A stretch of 64,000 bases of DNA, taken from Paracidobacterium acidisoli. Its GTDB lineage: Bacteria; Acidobacteriota; Terriglobia; Terriglobales; Acidobacteriaceae. The notes under the pieces were generated by a model. The model was not told where the DNA came from and did not search any database. It was given only the letters and a program-made list of their open reading frames with translations. Made by a program: the position numbers and the translations under genes. Shown one piece after another: positions 7,345-17,211 of this stretch (position 1 is its first letter; every line of letters starts with the position of its first letter). The stretch is from the NCBI RefSeq assembly GCF_003428625.2, contig NZ_QVQT02000003.1, positions 612,207-676,206 of the forward strand, given 5' to 3'.

Positions 7345-8349
7345 ATGCGAAACGGACTGCTTCTCTGCTCTTTGCTGTCGCTGTCTGCGATGGCTGTGTC
7401 TGCCCAGAAGATGCCGCAGATGACCGCGCCGAAAAATGGGACGCGGGCGACGCTGGTGCGGCTGGCGAATCTTTACGTTCAGCCCGATGAGTCGGCGGAC
7501 CGGATGGCGGAGGTGACGCCGGGCCGGGAGCTGGTGATTGTGGAGCGCAACGGCAAATGGCTGCGCGTCTTCGCCAACACAGATACCCAGGACACGCGGC
7601 GGTCGGACCAGCCGGAGTTTGGAGGAGATGCGGAGACGGCGGCTCCGATCTCGGGGTGGCTGCTCGATAAGGGCATTGTGGACGTAAACACGCCGCATGG
7701 CGATCAGATCCTCTTTGGCGAGGCCGATATTGCCGAGCAGGCGGCGAGCGAGCCGAATCCTCCGCCGCGTGTGGCGCAGGAGGCACGGCTGCTGTACCGG
7801 AGGCTGGTGGAGATGTTTCCGCAGTCGCCGTGGATCGCGGAGGCGATGTACCGCGCGGCCGATATTCGCTGGCAGACGCAGAAGGCGGATGCTATGACGC
7901 TGCCCTCGGCGCACGAAAAGGAGTCGTACCTGCGCGAGCAGATGGATGAGGACGAGATGAAGAAGGTGGAGAAGTACTTTCCTCATACGAAATGGGCCGC
8001 GCTGGCTGCCTTCGATCTGATCGACAACAAGCTGTGCGGCGACTGGCAGGGATCGGAGAAGTGTCCGGAAAAAGAGGCCGATTACTATCTGAAATTCGCG
8101 GATGATTATCCGGACGCGGAGGTAACGCCGAGCGCGCTGTATAAGGCAGCGTGGCGCGAGGCCTCGGCGGGCGATATGTGGGCCTCGGACGGCGACCAGA
8201 AGCGGGCGGATGAGGATCGCGGCCGGGCGAAGGCGATTGTGCAGAGGATGACGGACAAGTATCCGCAGTCGGCATATACCGTGCGCGGAACCACTCTGGT
8301 GTACAAAGTGGAACAGGGCATCCCCGTCTACGGCAGCGAGCGGGAGTAG
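7345..8349 (+). CDS. Exported protein with SH3-like and TPR-like regions
   Basis: The 334-residue protein begins with a signal peptide (MRNGLLLCSLLSLSAMAVSA). Residues about 33-100 read like a bacterial SH3 domain (RATLVRLANLYVQPDESAD ... GKWLRVFANT). The rest is helical, with segments such as LYRRLVEMFPQSPWIAEAMY and YYLKFADDYPDAEVTPSALY that look like degenerate TPR units of the BamD/YbgF kind. A periplasmic or envelope scaffold role is the most that can be inferred. It is followed by a REP-like hairpin and then uppP on the same strand. Confidence 0.7.
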   Translation: MRNGLLLCSLLSLSAMAVSAQKMPQMTAPKNGTRATLVRLANLYVQPDESADRMAEVTPGRELVIVERNGKWLRVFANTDTQDTRRSDQPEFGGDAETAAPISGWLLDKGIVDVNTPHGDQILFGEADIAEQAASEPNPPPRVAQEARLLYRRLVEMFPQSPWIAEAMYRAADIRWQTQKADAMTLPSAHEKESYLREQMDEDEMKKVEKYFPHTKWAALAAFDLIDNKLCGDWQGSEKCPEKEADYYLKFADDYPDAEVTPSALYKAAWREASAGDMWASDGDQKRADEDRGRAKAIVQRMTDKYPQSAYTVRGTTLVYKVEQGIPVYGSERE

Positions 8350-8394
8350 GCCTGGCCGGTGCCGGCCGCTCGGGCAACGGCGGCTTTGCCGCTG
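8350..8394. repeat. REP-like double hairpin, copy 2
   Basis: GGCCGG-TG-CCGGCC (8354-8367) followed by GGGCAAC and GCGGC-TTT-GCCGC (8380-8392). The last 15 bases are identical to 2394-2408. It directly follows the stop of the preceding gene. Confidence 0.55.
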
Positions 8395-8518
8395 TTCCAG
8401 AGGAGGAGTCTCCAGGGTCTGCCACGGGCAGGCGGATGCGGAGCACCAGATTTGTGTTTCTGCCGGGTGATTTACAGTAGTCGTGACGCTGGATGGTGCT
8501 GCGCGGGCCGGAGGATCA

Positions 8519-9421
8519 TTGAACGACTACATCATTTCTGTGCTGCTGGGAATTGTTGAAGGACTGACGGAGTTTCTGCCGGTGAGCTCGACGGCGCACC
8601 TGCGCATCAGCGAGGCGCTGCTGCATATCAATCTCACCGATCCTTACTGGAAGATGTACACCATCGTGATCCAGCTGGGCGCGATTCTGGCGCTGCTGCT
8701 GTTGTTTGCGGGCCGGATCATCGAATTTTTCCGCACCTTTCCGAAGGGCGAGGATGGGGAGCACACCTTCTGGAATCATCCGCTGACGCTGACGATTGTC
8801 GCGTTTCTCTTTACCGCCGTTCCTTCGCTGCTGCTGACGAAGACGATCGGAAAGCATCTTGAAAGCCTGCGGGTGATGGCCTGGGCGCTGGTGATTGGCG
8901 GCATTGTGATGTGGGTGGTGGATGCATGGAGCATTCGGCGCGATCCGCAGACGAAGGACGTGGAGGAGATGTCGCTGATGCAGGCGATCTGGGTCGGCAT
9001 CTGCCAGGTGACGTCGGCGGTTTTTCCGGGAACCTCCCGGTCGATGTCCACGATTGCGGCGGGGCAGATGGTCGGGATGACGCGGCCGGCGGCGCTGGAG
9101 TTCAGCTTTCTGGTCTCCATTCCGACGATGATTGCGGCGACCGGCTACGACCTGGTGAAGACGCTGCATCCGGGGCATCATGCGACGGCGGCACCTTATG
9201 GACCGGAGGCGGCGAGCACTTCCATTGCGCCGCTGGTGATGACGGGGCACGAGTGGATCGTTCTGGGCATCGGCTTCGTGGTCTCGTTCGTTGTAGCGCT
9301 GGGTGTGGTGGAGTGGTTTCTGCAGTGGGTCAGGAAGCATGGCTTCGTGATCTTCGCGGTGTACCGGCTGATTATCGGCGCGCTGCTGCTGGCCTTCGGA
9401 GCGAAGCTGGCAGGGATGTAA
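8519..9421 (+). CDS. uppP: Undecaprenyl-diphosphate phosphatase
   Basis: This integral membrane enzyme recycles the C55 lipid carrier for peptidoglycan and O-antigen synthesis; the older name is BacA. The catalytic signature GIVEGLTEFLPVSSTAHL is at the N-terminus and the second conserved region, FPGTSRSMSTI, lies near residue 170. About eight hydrophobic segments are visible, and the 300-residue length fits. The start is a TTG at 8519 preceded by GGAGG (8510-8514) at good spacing; the longer ATG/GTG frame from 8483 would add a non-conserved GA-rich stretch. The next gene, ftsK, starts 157 bp downstream. Confidence 0.94.
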   Translation: MNDYIISVLLGIVEGLTEFLPVSSTAHLRISEALLHINLTDPYWKMYTIVIQLGAILALLLLFAGRIIEFFRTFPKGEDGEHTFWNHPLTLTIVAFLFTAVPSLLLTKTIGKHLESLRVMAWALVIGGIVMWVVDAWSIRRDPQTKDVEEMSLMQAIWVGICQVTSAVFPGTSRSMSTIAAGQMVGMTRPAALEFSFLVSIPTMIAATGYDLVKTLHPGHHATAAPYGPEAASTSIAPLVMTGHEWIVLGIGFVVSFVVALGVVEWFLQWVRKHGFVIFAVYRLIIGALLLAFGAKLAGM

Positions 9422-9578
9422 GGGCCGGGGATTCAGATCTTTCCGGCTCTGTTCTCTGTCTCGATTCCTCCCCTGTGTTTTTCCCCGGGTTCCGGCTCGC
9501 CTTCTGGGATAATGGAGTTGCTCTGGGGGTTCGGAACGTGCAGGCTGCATCTGGCGGCAGGCACGGCGGTGTGTCCTG

Positions 9579-12095
9579 ATGAAACCCCTTAAACTTGTGC
9601 TGACTCCTACACGTAATCGCCGCCTGAATGAGCTGATCGGGTTCCTGCTGCTCGTTGCCGCGTGCCTCCTGTTCCTCGCACTGGTCTCTTATCATCCGAC
9701 CGATCCCTCGTTCGACACGGTGGGCGGTTATGCCGCGGGCCGTCCGTCGCATAACTGGATTGGGATGACGGGGGCGTGGATTGCGGACCTTCTGCTGCAG
9801 GCCGAGGGGCTTTCCGCATTTACTCTGCCGCTGCTGATGGGCGGGCTGGGATGGCTGTGGATGCGCTCACGTCCGGCGGGGTCGCCCGGATCGAAGCTGA
9901 TCGGCGCGGTGCTTTGCCTGCTGTTCGGGCCGGCGCTGTTCGGGCTGCTGCCAGGGCACCTGCATGTGCTGCACGGGATTCCGGTGGAAGGGCTGACCGG
10001 CCGGCTGATGGCCGACGCGCTGGTGCATTACCTGAACTTTCCCGGCGCGTGCATTGTGACCATCACGATGGTGGCGGCGGCGATTTACCTTTCCACCACC
10101 TTCAGCCTGAATACGGCGCGCGAATGGGCGGCGGTTCGCTTTGCCTTTGTGGTGGCGTGGCGCGACCGGTGGAGGAACTGGAAGCAGGCGCGCGGCCGCA
10201 GGCAGGAGCTGAAGCAGGCGGAGCGGCTGGACAAGCTGCAGGAAAAAGAGCTGAAACAGGCGCGGAAGGCGGCGGAGAAGGCTGCCAAAGCAGGCAAAGC
10301 TGTGCCGGCGGCTGTGGCCGAAGCGGACGAGGACAACGTTCCCGGGCACCGGCAGGGAGCGTTTGCCGAGATGTTCGGAGAGGCTCCGGCGCAGCAGAGC
10401 GTGTGGGAGCAGATACCGCGCGCGAAGATTCCCGATCCTGAACCGCAGGCAGAGCCGGTTGCGGCGCAGCCCGCGCTGAAGCCGCAGCTGGTGAAGCGTG
10501 AAGAGGCGCCGGCGCCCCCGAAGAAGGAGCCGCAGAGCGCGCCTCAGAGTACGTCGCAGGGCATCTCGATCGGCGAGCGCGCCGATACGGAGACGCGCTC
10601 GGTGACGGTGACACCGAAGTCGGTGAGCGGCTTCCGGCTGCCGCCGAGCACGCTGCTGCACCGCAGCGATGATCCGCAGGTAGTGCGCGAGGATGTGCTG
10701 CGCACCGAGGCGCAGGTTCTGGTGGAGAAGTGCGCCGAATTCGACGTGCTGGGCCAGGTGGTGCAGATCAATCCCGGTCCGGTGGTCACGACCTTTGAAT
10801 TCCGCCCCGAGGCGGGCGTGAAGTACAGCCGTGTGACGGGGCTGGCCGACGATCTGTGCCTGGCGATGCGCGCCGAGAGCATTCTCATCGAGCGCATGGC
10901 AGGCAAGAGCACGGTCGGCATTCAGGTACCGAACCATAACCGCGAGACGATCTGGCTGCGCGATGTGGTCGAGTCGGAGAACTTCTCGACGACGAAGAAC
11001 AAGCTGACGCTGGCGCTGGGCAAGGACATCAACGGCCGCATCGTCACGACCGATCTGGCGACGATGCCGCATGTGCTGATCGCGGGATCGACGGGCAGCG
11101 GCAAATCGGTGGCGATCAACGCGATGATCATGTCGGTGCTGTACAAGGCGACGCCGGAGCAGGTGCGCATGATTCTTGTCGATCCGAAGCGCGTGGAGCT
11201 GGGGATGTACGAGGGCATTCCGCATCTGTTTACGCCGATCATTACTGAGCCAAAATTGGCGGCGAATGCGCTGCGCAATGCGGTACGCGAGATGGAGCGG
11301 CGGCTGAAGCTGCTGGCTTCGCGCAGCGTGCGCAATATCGACCAGTACAACAAACTGTTTGAGGGCACGCCGAGTCTGTTCGAGGACGCGGAGGTGGAAG
11401 AGAAGCCGCTGCCGTATATCGTCATCATCATCGACGAGCTGGCCGATCTGATGATGCTGGACAAGGCCAACGTGGAAGAGGCGATTACGCGCCTTGCGCA
11501 GATGGCGCGCGCTGTGGGCATTCATCTGGTGCTGGCGACGCAGCGGCCATCGGTTGATGTGATTACCGGCCTCATCAAGGCCAATGTGCCGACGCGCATC
11601 TCGTTCCGGCTGGCGACGAAGGTGGATTCGCGAACGATTCTCGATTCGAATGGCGCGGAGGCGCTGCTGGGGCGCGGCGATATGCTGTTCCTGCCGCCAG
11701 GAACATCGCGGCTGCAGCGTGTGCATGCGCCCTTCGTCACGGAGAAAGAAATCGCCGCAGTTACAGATTTCTGGAAGAAGCAGGGCGAAGCGGAGTATGT
11801 GCAGGGCTTCCTCGAGTCGCCGAAGGATGAGAGAGGCCGTGATCTCGATGCCGGCGGCGCGGGCCAGGATGAGAACGACGAGCTGTTCGAGGATGCGGTG
11901 CGGCTGGTGCTGGAGTTCGGCAAGGCGTCGACTTCGCTGCTGCAGCGCCGGCTGCGGATTGGCTATGGGCGGGCTGCGCATCTGATCGATCTGATGGAAC
12001 GGGACGGAATTGTGGGACCGGCGGAGGGATCGAAGCCACGCGAGATTCTGAAGCCGCCGGACTGGCTGAACGAAGTGGAGTCGGCGATTCGGTAA
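9579..12095 (+). CDS. ftsK: DNA translocase FtsK
   Basis: This septal DNA pump coordinates chromosome segregation with division. The N-terminal 170 residues contain four hydrophobic segments. A linker rich in K/E/A and P follows (about 180-360), then the beta domain and the RecA-like motor with Walker A GSTGSGKS (near residue 505) and Walker B IVIIIDELADLMM (near 618). The C-terminal winged-helix gamma domain (about 765-825) contains TSLLQRRLRIGYGRAAHLID, which in relatives reads KOPS sites. The length of 838 residues is typical. The gene converges on the DUF2339 gene with only 34 bp between the stops. Confidence 0.96.
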   Translation: MKPLKLVLTPTRNRRLNELIGFLLLVAACLLFLALVSYHPTDPSFDTVGGYAAGRPSHNWIGMTGAWIADLLLQAEGLSAFTLPLLMGGLGWLWMRSRPAGSPGSKLIGAVLCLLFGPALFGLLPGHLHVLHGIPVEGLTGRLMADALVHYLNFPGACIVTITMVAAAIYLSTTFSLNTAREWAAVRFAFVVAWRDRWRNWKQARGRRQELKQAERLDKLQEKELKQARKAAEKAAKAGKAVPAAVAEADEDNVPGHRQGAFAEMFGEAPAQQSVWEQIPRAKIPDPEPQAEPVAAQPALKPQLVKREEAPAPPKKEPQSAPQSTSQGISIGERADTETRSVTVTPKSVSGFRLPPSTLLHRSDDPQVVREDVLRTEAQVLVEKCAEFDVLGQVVQINPGPVVTTFEFRPEAGVKYSRVTGLADDLCLAMRAESILIERMAGKSTVGIQVPNHNRETIWLRDVVESENFSTTKNKLTLALGKDINGRIVTTDLATMPHVLIAGSTGSGKSVAINAMIMSVLYKATPEQVRMILVDPKRVELGMYEGIPHLFTPIITEPKLAANALRNAVREMERRLKLLASRSVRNIDQYNKLFEGTPSLFEDAEVEEKPLPYIVIIIDELADLMMLDKANVEEAITRLAQMARAVGIHLVLATQRPSVDVITGLIKANVPTRISFRLATKVDSRTILDSNGAEALLGRGDMLFLPPGTSRLQRVHAPFVTEKEIAAVTDFWKKQGEAEYVQGFLESPKDERGRDLDAGGAGQDENDELFEDAVRLVLEFGKASTSLLQRRLRIGYGRAAHLIDLMERDGIVGPAEGSKPREILKPPDWLNEVESAIR

Positions 12096-12129
12096 GGGCA
12101 GGGAAGAGGGACTGGAAAACGCGGATTCC

Positions 12130-13611
12130 TTATGGCCTGTTGCCAGGGGTCTGCAGATGGCGGCGCAATCCGAGCCAGTCCCGCTGATAGACAAAGCTGA
12201 CGGCCAGCAGCAGTACGCCGAGGCCGAGGAAGCTGAAGATGCGATAGCCCTGGCTGAGCATTCGCATATCCACAAGAAATACCTTCGCGATACTGATGCA
12301 TAGCAGCACCAGCGCCTGCCAGCGCAGCGGCGCCGACCGGAATCGAAAACCGGCGGCAAGAAGGACCGCGCCGAAGAGCAAAAACCATGTTGAATCGCTG
12401 AACTGCGCATCCATCATGCGCTGCGCCGGAGACATTGCAGCCGCGTGCCAGTAGTTATGGATCGCGACGGTAACGGCGGTCAGCAGAAATGTATTTGCCG
12501 TCAGCAGATGCAGCGCAACAAGAGAAGAAGCAGATGGAATACGCGACAGGATGAAGTAAAGCGCAGCGAGCGCCAGAGCAGCCCAGGGCCATCCGCTTCG
12601 ATGAAACAGCAAAAAGATTCCTGCCCATCCAAACGCGGCATTCACAGATGCCACGAACAGAGCGACTTCCCGATGATGGTGACCAGGAGCCTCCTTCACG
12701 CACCAGGGAACGGAGGCGAAGACCAGCAGAAAGACAACGGAAAATACCAGCGTCTCCGCAAACTGCGCATCGCTGTAGAAGACGGCGTACCAGCCGGCAG
12801 CATACGCAATCGTGCCGAGAAGTGCGCACACGGCCATTCGCGGCCATGGACGCAGAGCCGCGAGCAGAAGCGCGGCGGCATTCAGTATCAGAAGCCAGCT
12901 GAAGAGCGAGGCTTCGTGATTGCGGCCGTTGGAGAGCAGCAGCGGCGTCATATAGCCGCCTACCGCTGCGTAAAACGCAAGGACTTCGGAGTTTCGCAGC
13001 CATGACAGAAAGCCGTTGGATGCTGTTACCAGGAGCATAGCCAGAGCAACCGCCGGCAATGGAAGCAGATGAAAGAGCGAGTAGGCGGCCCACAGCGACA
13101 GATACAGGATGCCGCTGCCGACGGCATTGAGCGAGTAGGAAAATGCCCGGTAGCCCTTGCTGCGGAAGCGCTCCGACCAGGCGATGAGGCCGGCTCCGGC
13201 GATGAGGCCGATGATGACGCGGCCGGCGGGGCCGATCCAGTGGTTGTCGATGGCCAGCTTGAGAAACCATGCCATGCCGATGAGCACTGCAAGGATGCCG
13301 ATGCGATTGAAGAGCTGCGAGCCGATGCGGGCTTCGAGAGAGCGGTCGTCCTTTGGCGCAGGCTCGACGGACTGGAAGGCAGACGGGGTGGCTGCGGGCG
13401 AGGTAGCGGATTGTGTCTGGATGGATTGGGGTGCGACTTCCGACAGCGAAGGAGCAGCTTCTGCTGCGTCAGATGCCGATGGCGGCTGCAGGGACGGAGA
13501 CGGCGCTTCGAGTACGATGCCGCGTGCCTGCAGCGCACGTTCGAGGCGCTGCACGCGGGCGCGAAGCTCGGCGATCTGTGGTTCGAAGGCGTCCTTCGAC
13601 TCAGAGTTCAT
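12130..13611 (-). CDS. DUF2339-family polytopic membrane protein
   Basis: The 493-residue protein has a short N-terminal coiled coil (EPQIAELRARVQRLERALQ, residues 10-28), a low-complexity A/P/S linker, and then about a dozen hydrophobic segments up to the C-terminus. The arrangement (coiled coil, linker, IGSQLFNRIGILAVLIGMAWF start of the membrane part) matches DUF2339 proteins as I know them; their function is unknown. It lies downstream of the TonB-dependent receptor on the same strand, but a terminator (13667-13686) separates them. Confidence 0.8.
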   Translation of the reverse strand: MNSESKDAFEPQIAELRARVQRLERALQARGIVLEAPSPSLQPPSASDAAEAAPSLSEVAPQSIQTQSATSPAATPSAFQSVEPAPKDDRSLEARIGSQLFNRIGILAVLIGMAWFLKLAIDNHWIGPAGRVIIGLIAGAGLIAWSERFRSKGYRAFSYSLNAVGSGILYLSLWAAYSLFHLLPLPAVALAMLLVTASNGFLSWLRNSEVLAFYAAVGGYMTPLLLSNGRNHEASLFSWLLILNAAALLLAALRPWPRMAVCALLGTIAYAAGWYAVFYSDAQFAETLVFSVVFLLVFASVPWCVKEAPGHHHREVALFVASVNAAFGWAGIFLLFHRSGWPWAALALAALYFILSRIPSASSLVALHLLTANTFLLTAVTVAIHNYWHAAAMSPAQRMMDAQFSDSTWFLLFGAVLLAAGFRFRSAPLRWQALVLLCISIAKVFLVDMRMLSQGYRIFSFLGLGVLLLAVSFVYQRDWLGLRRHLQTPGNRP

Positions 13612-13654
13612 TCCAGATCAATGTACAGTCCGCGAATCGCCCGGGAATAGTCAG

Positions 13655-13686
13655 AGCAAAGAAAATGGGAGCCGGAAACGGCTCCC
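13655..13686 (-). terminator. Rho-independent terminator of the TonB-dependent receptor gene
   Basis: On the minus strand GGGAGCCG, loop TTTC, CGGCTCCC is followed by ATTTTCTTTG. The stem occupies 13667-13686, 29 bp past the receptor's stop codon at 13715. Confidence 0.85.
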
Positions 13687-13714
13687 AAAATGAGCAAAGC
13701 GAAGGCAGAGTGAA

Positions 13715-16700
13715 TCAGTAAAGAATCTTCAGACCGAACTGGAAGATGCGGGGCTCGAAGGTGCTGCTGACGACGCCACCGGAGCTGGCCGGAGCCGCGG
13801 CGGTGGTGCTCTGCGTGCCACTGATGGTGGTCGACGGCAGATTGAAGTTGGTGTGGTTGAAGGCGTTGTACATTTCGGCGCGGAACTCGACCTTCAGATT
13901 ATCGAGCGGCGTATCGAATTTCTTGTTGAAGGCGAAATCGGTGTCGTAATAGGACGGCGTGCGCATCGGGTTTCTGCCGAGGCTGCCGAAGGGGCTCAGC
14001 GGCGCGGCCTGGGTTCCGGTTGCCGGAAGCTCGAGCGCGCCCTTTACGTTGACGTACTGCACGGTGTTGGCACCGGCTGCCTTGGACTTAGAGAGGATCA
14101 GCTTCTGACCGGGGACGCGATTCGGGCGGTACTCGTTCGCACCGCGATAGGTAGCGCTGATGAGGGGCGAGACCTGCGCGTAGGACGGCGGGTTATAGAC
14201 CAGATTGAAGGGGATGCCGGCCTGCATCTGATTGATGGCGCTGACCTGCCATCCGCCGAGAGCCGCATTCAGAAATCCGCCCTGATTCATATAGGAGCGG
14301 CCTTTTCCGAAGGGGAGCTCATAGACGAGGCTGGTGGTGTTGACGATGGGCTGGTTGTAGTCCGACTGCGCGTATTCGGCGCGCAGGTTGTTCGCATCCT
14401 GCGGCGAAGGCGTATTGCTTTCGAGCGATGCGCTGTCGTTGTCGAGGGAGTGTCCCCAGGTAAAGGAGTTGAGCAGGGTCAGGCCGTGCGAGTAGCGCTG
14501 CTCGTAGCGGACCTGAAGCGCGTTATAGGTGGAGTAGCCCTCGTTGAGCGCCTCGGTGATGTCTCCCCAGGAGGGAATGGGGCGGGCGAAGCCATTGGAG
14601 GGATTCTTCTGGTTGAAGTTGAGGAAGTCCTGCAGCTTGAGACCGCGGTTGCCCACGTAGGCGATATCGAGCAGGGTGTTCTTCGCCAGGGCCTGCTGGA
14701 CCGAGAGGTAGTAGCTCTGCACGTAGCTGTCGCGCGTATTGGCCGGGACGTAGGTGATGTTGTCGGTAAGCTGCGTGGCCGCCGTGAAGGGCTGTGACAG
14801 CGTGCCGGAAAATCCCTGATCGACGCGCTTGTAACCGGCGGAGCCGGGAGTCTGGTTGACGGAGTAGAAGAGAGCCTGCGGAGCGTTGATGGCGAGGATG
14901 TCTCCCGAGCCGGCGCGGGTGTAGTGCACATAGCTGGAGCCGAAGCCGCCACGCACCGAGGTGTGCGGCGATGCGGCCCAGGCGAAGCCGACACGAGGCG
15001 CGAAGTCGTTGAGGTCGGGATGCACGAGGGAGCGGTCATAAATGCCGCCGCTCTTTGCCTGAATGAGCGTCGCGGTGGAGGGATCGAAGTTTGACTGGAG
15101 GTTGTGCTGCTCCCAGTAGGGCGAGCCGTACTCCCAGCGCAGGCCGAGGTTGAGGGTCAGCGTGGGGCTGATCTTCCAGTCGTCCTGTGCGTAGGCGTTG
15201 TCCATCTCCTGGCGGAGATGAGCGACGAAGTAGGTGGCGATGGCGTACTGGCTGGTGGAGCCGAAGAGGAAGTCGGCCCAGTAGTTGTCGGCCGCGGTGC
15301 TGGTGCCGGTCTTCGAGAAGCCGCCGGAGTAGGTGAAGCTGCCGTAGAGCGGGTTCGCGTCCTGGACGGCCATCCAGATGTGCTCGTACTCGTAGCCGAA
15401 CTTCAGAGAGTGCTTGCCGATGACCCAGGAGTAGTTGACTTTGGGGTCGAGCAGAGCGGGGTTCTGCCACTGCGGATTGGTGCTCTGACGTCCGAGAGCG
15501 GAGAAGCCGCCGGAGATAGACGTGGAGGGCAGACCGCCGGCCACGGTGGGATCGGTGGGAAGGCCGGGGATGCTGAATACGTTGTCGCCGATGGAGAGTG
15601 TGTATTTACCGGCTTTGGTGCGCGAGAGGCCAAGCCGCGCATCGAGCAGCTTATTCGAGGAGATCTGCCGGGTATAGCCGAGGGCGATCTGCTGATCGAG
15701 AATGCGCTGCGTGCCGTTTGTGCCGCCATCGAGCGGCAGGGGCAGCGTGGGCTGGTTGACGGCGGTCTCTTTGCGGTCGCTGACGCGCAGGAAGAAGGCG
15801 TCCTTCGGATCGAGCTGATAGTCGAGGCGAAGGTCCCCTTTATCCGAGTTGTCGGTGAAGGGCGCCTGCGTCTGATAGTCGTTGACGATGCTGCCGGAGG
15901 GAGAGAGCGCGGGGTTGGCGGGAACGAGCGTGTTGAGGTAATTCAGGACCTTTGCCGAAGTCGGAGAGATATCGGAGGAGCCGAGGATCGATGTTCCGGC
16001 GGGGTAGAGCTGTCCGGTGTAGGGGTCCTGCACGGCGACGCTCAGGATGCCGTTGCGCTCATTCGCATTGGGCAGGCTGAGGAAGGTGACGGGGCTGAGC
16101 ACCTGGCGGAAGCCTTCGTAATCGAGGAAGAAGAAGAGCTTGTCCTTCAGAATGGGACCGCCGAAGTTGATGCCGAACTGATTGCGGTTGAACTTGGGCT
16201 TCAGAATGTCGCTGGTCGTGCCCGGCGCGAGCGGAGGAAAGTAGCCGATGGCGTTGAGGTCGGTGTTGCGGAGGAACTCGTATGCCATGGCGTGAAACTG
16301 ATTGGTGCCGCTGGCGGAAGAGACGTTGATGGTCGCGGCGGAGGAACGGCCATACTCGGCGCTCTCGTTGTTGGTGACGACGCTGAACTGCGCGACGGAG
16401 TCGGGAGGCACGGCGATGATCTGGTTGTCGAAGCCCTGGTTGCTTTCGCCGTAGGCGTTGTTGTCGATGCCGTCGAGCAGGAAGTTATTGAACATGCTGC
16501 GCTGCCCGTTGATGTTGAACGAGCCGTAGCGGATGAGGCTGCTGACGCTGGTGTTGAGCACGCCGTTGCCGGTTGCGCGCGAGCCGGTGACGAGGCCGAG
16601 CAGATCGGTGTAGTTGCGCGTGACGAGCGGAAAGGCCTGGCTCTGATACTGTGTGATGGTCTGGTCGCGCTGGCTGGAGTCGGTTTCGATCTGGAGGGCG

Positions 16701-17086
16701 ACGTCGCTGACCTCGACGGTGGTCTGGGCCTCACCGGGGTTCAGCGAGAGATCGATGCGCTGACGGCCGCCGACGGTGATGGAGATGTTCTGCGCGACGG
16801 CGACGGCGAATCCCTGCATGGTCGCGGAGATGTTATATGTGCCGATGCGGAGCGACGGGAAGACATAATCGCCGGTGCCGTTGCTGGTCGTTTTGGTGGC
16901 GATGCCGGTGGCGGTGTCGGTTGCGGTGACGGTGGCTCCGGAGATGGCGGCTCCCGTGGTGTCGTGAATCGTGCCTACACAGCTGCCGTTGTCATACTGG
17001 GCGTACGCGGTACCGGTAAAACAGAAAAACAGAAAAAGGCCTGCCAGAAAAAATGGTCCGAGGACCGGAACTGTTCGTTTTTTCAT
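13715..17086 (-). CDS. TonB-dependent receptor, Oar-like, with carboxypeptidase-like regulatory domain
   Basis: This is an outer membrane receptor, probably for large or glycan-derived ligands. It has a signal peptide, then a carboxypeptidase regulatory-like (beta-sandwich) domain at about residues 30-120 (GTIHDTTGAAISGATV), a plug domain with NFLLDGIDNNAYGE, and a long beta-barrel region. It ends in FQFGLKILY, whose alternating hydrophobics and terminal aromatic residue suit BAM-dependent insertion. The 1123 residues match the Oar-like receptors that are greatly expanded in Acidobacteriota. It is divergent from the response regulator gene at 17212 and ends in its own terminator. No obvious substrate enzyme is adjacent. 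Confidence 0.92.
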   Translation of the reverse strand: MKKRTVPVLGPFFLAGLFLFFCFTGTAYAQYDNGSCVGTIHDTTGAAISGATVTATDTATGIATKTTSNGTGDYVFPSLRIGTYNISATMQGFAVAVAQNISITVGGRQRIDLSLNPGEAQTTVEVSDVALQIETDSSQRDQTITQYQSQAFPLVTRNYTDLLGLVTGSRATGNGVLNTSVSSLIRYGSFNINGQRSMFNNFLLDGIDNNAYGESNQGFDNQIIAVPPDSVAQFSVVTNNESAEYGRSSAATINVSSASGTNQFHAMAYEFLRNTDLNAIGYFPPLAPGTTSDILKPKFNRNQFGINFGGPILKDKLFFFLDYEGFRQVLSPVTFLSLPNANERNGILSVAVQDPYTGQLYPAGTSILGSSDISPTSAKVLNYLNTLVPANPALSPSGSIVNDYQTQAPFTDNSDKGDLRLDYQLDPKDAFFLRVSDRKETAVNQPTLPLPLDGGTNGTQRILDQQIALGYTRQISSNKLLDARLGLSRTKAGKYTLSIGDNVFSIPGLPTDPTVAGGLPSTSISGGFSALGRQSTNPQWQNPALLDPKVNYSWVIGKHSLKFGYEYEHIWMAVQDANPLYGSFTYSGGFSKTGTSTAADNYWADFLFGSTSQYAIATYFVAHLRQEMDNAYAQDDWKISPTLTLNLGLRWEYGSPYWEQHNLQSNFDPSTATLIQAKSGGIYDRSLVHPDLNDFAPRVGFAWAASPHTSVRGGFGSSYVHYTRAGSGDILAINAPQALFYSVNQTPGSAGYKRVDQGFSGTLSQPFTAATQLTDNITYVPANTRDSYVQSYYLSVQQALAKNTLLDIAYVGNRGLKLQDFLNFNQKNPSNGFARPIPSWGDITEALNEGYSTYNALQVRYEQRYSHGLTLLNSFTWGHSLDNDSASLESNTPSPQDANNLRAEYAQSDYNQPIVNTTSLVYELPFGKGRSYMNQGGFLNAALGGWQVSAINQMQAGIPFNLVYNPPSYAQVSPLISATYRGANEYRPNRVPGQKLILSKSKAAGANTVQYVNVKGALELPATGTQAAPLSPFGSLGRNPMRTPSYYDTDFAFNKKFDTPLDNLKVEFRAEMYNAFNHTNFNLPSTTISGTQSTTAAAPASSGGVVSSTFEPRIFQFGLKILY

Positions 17087-17129
17087 GAATCTGACGTTAC
17101 AAAGATCAGGCGAAACCTTGTTTAAACGA

Positions 17130-17157
17130 TTGCGAACAGGGGATGAATGTCTACAAT
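17130..17157 (+). promoter_or_regulatory. Sigma-70-like promoter of the response regulator pair
   Basis: TTGCGA (17130-17135), a 16-bp spacer, and TACAAT (17152-17157). Transcription would begin near 17164, downstream of the ATG at 17143, which supports the ATG at 17212 as the true start. Confidence 0.6.
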
Positions 17158-17211
17158 GATTCTGAACAGCGCATTACGGTCAGTACAACCTTATGCCGGG
17201 GGCTTTACTCG

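Noticed and set aside
9867-12410. 847-residue frame antisense to ftsK
   Set aside because: Arg/His-rich composition typical of antisense frames in G+C-rich DNA; ftsK on the other strand has full motifs.
15104-17125. 673-residue frame antisense to the TonB-dependent receptor
   Set aside because: Overlaps the receptor fully and has no domain; the receptor has the expected signal, plug and barrel.
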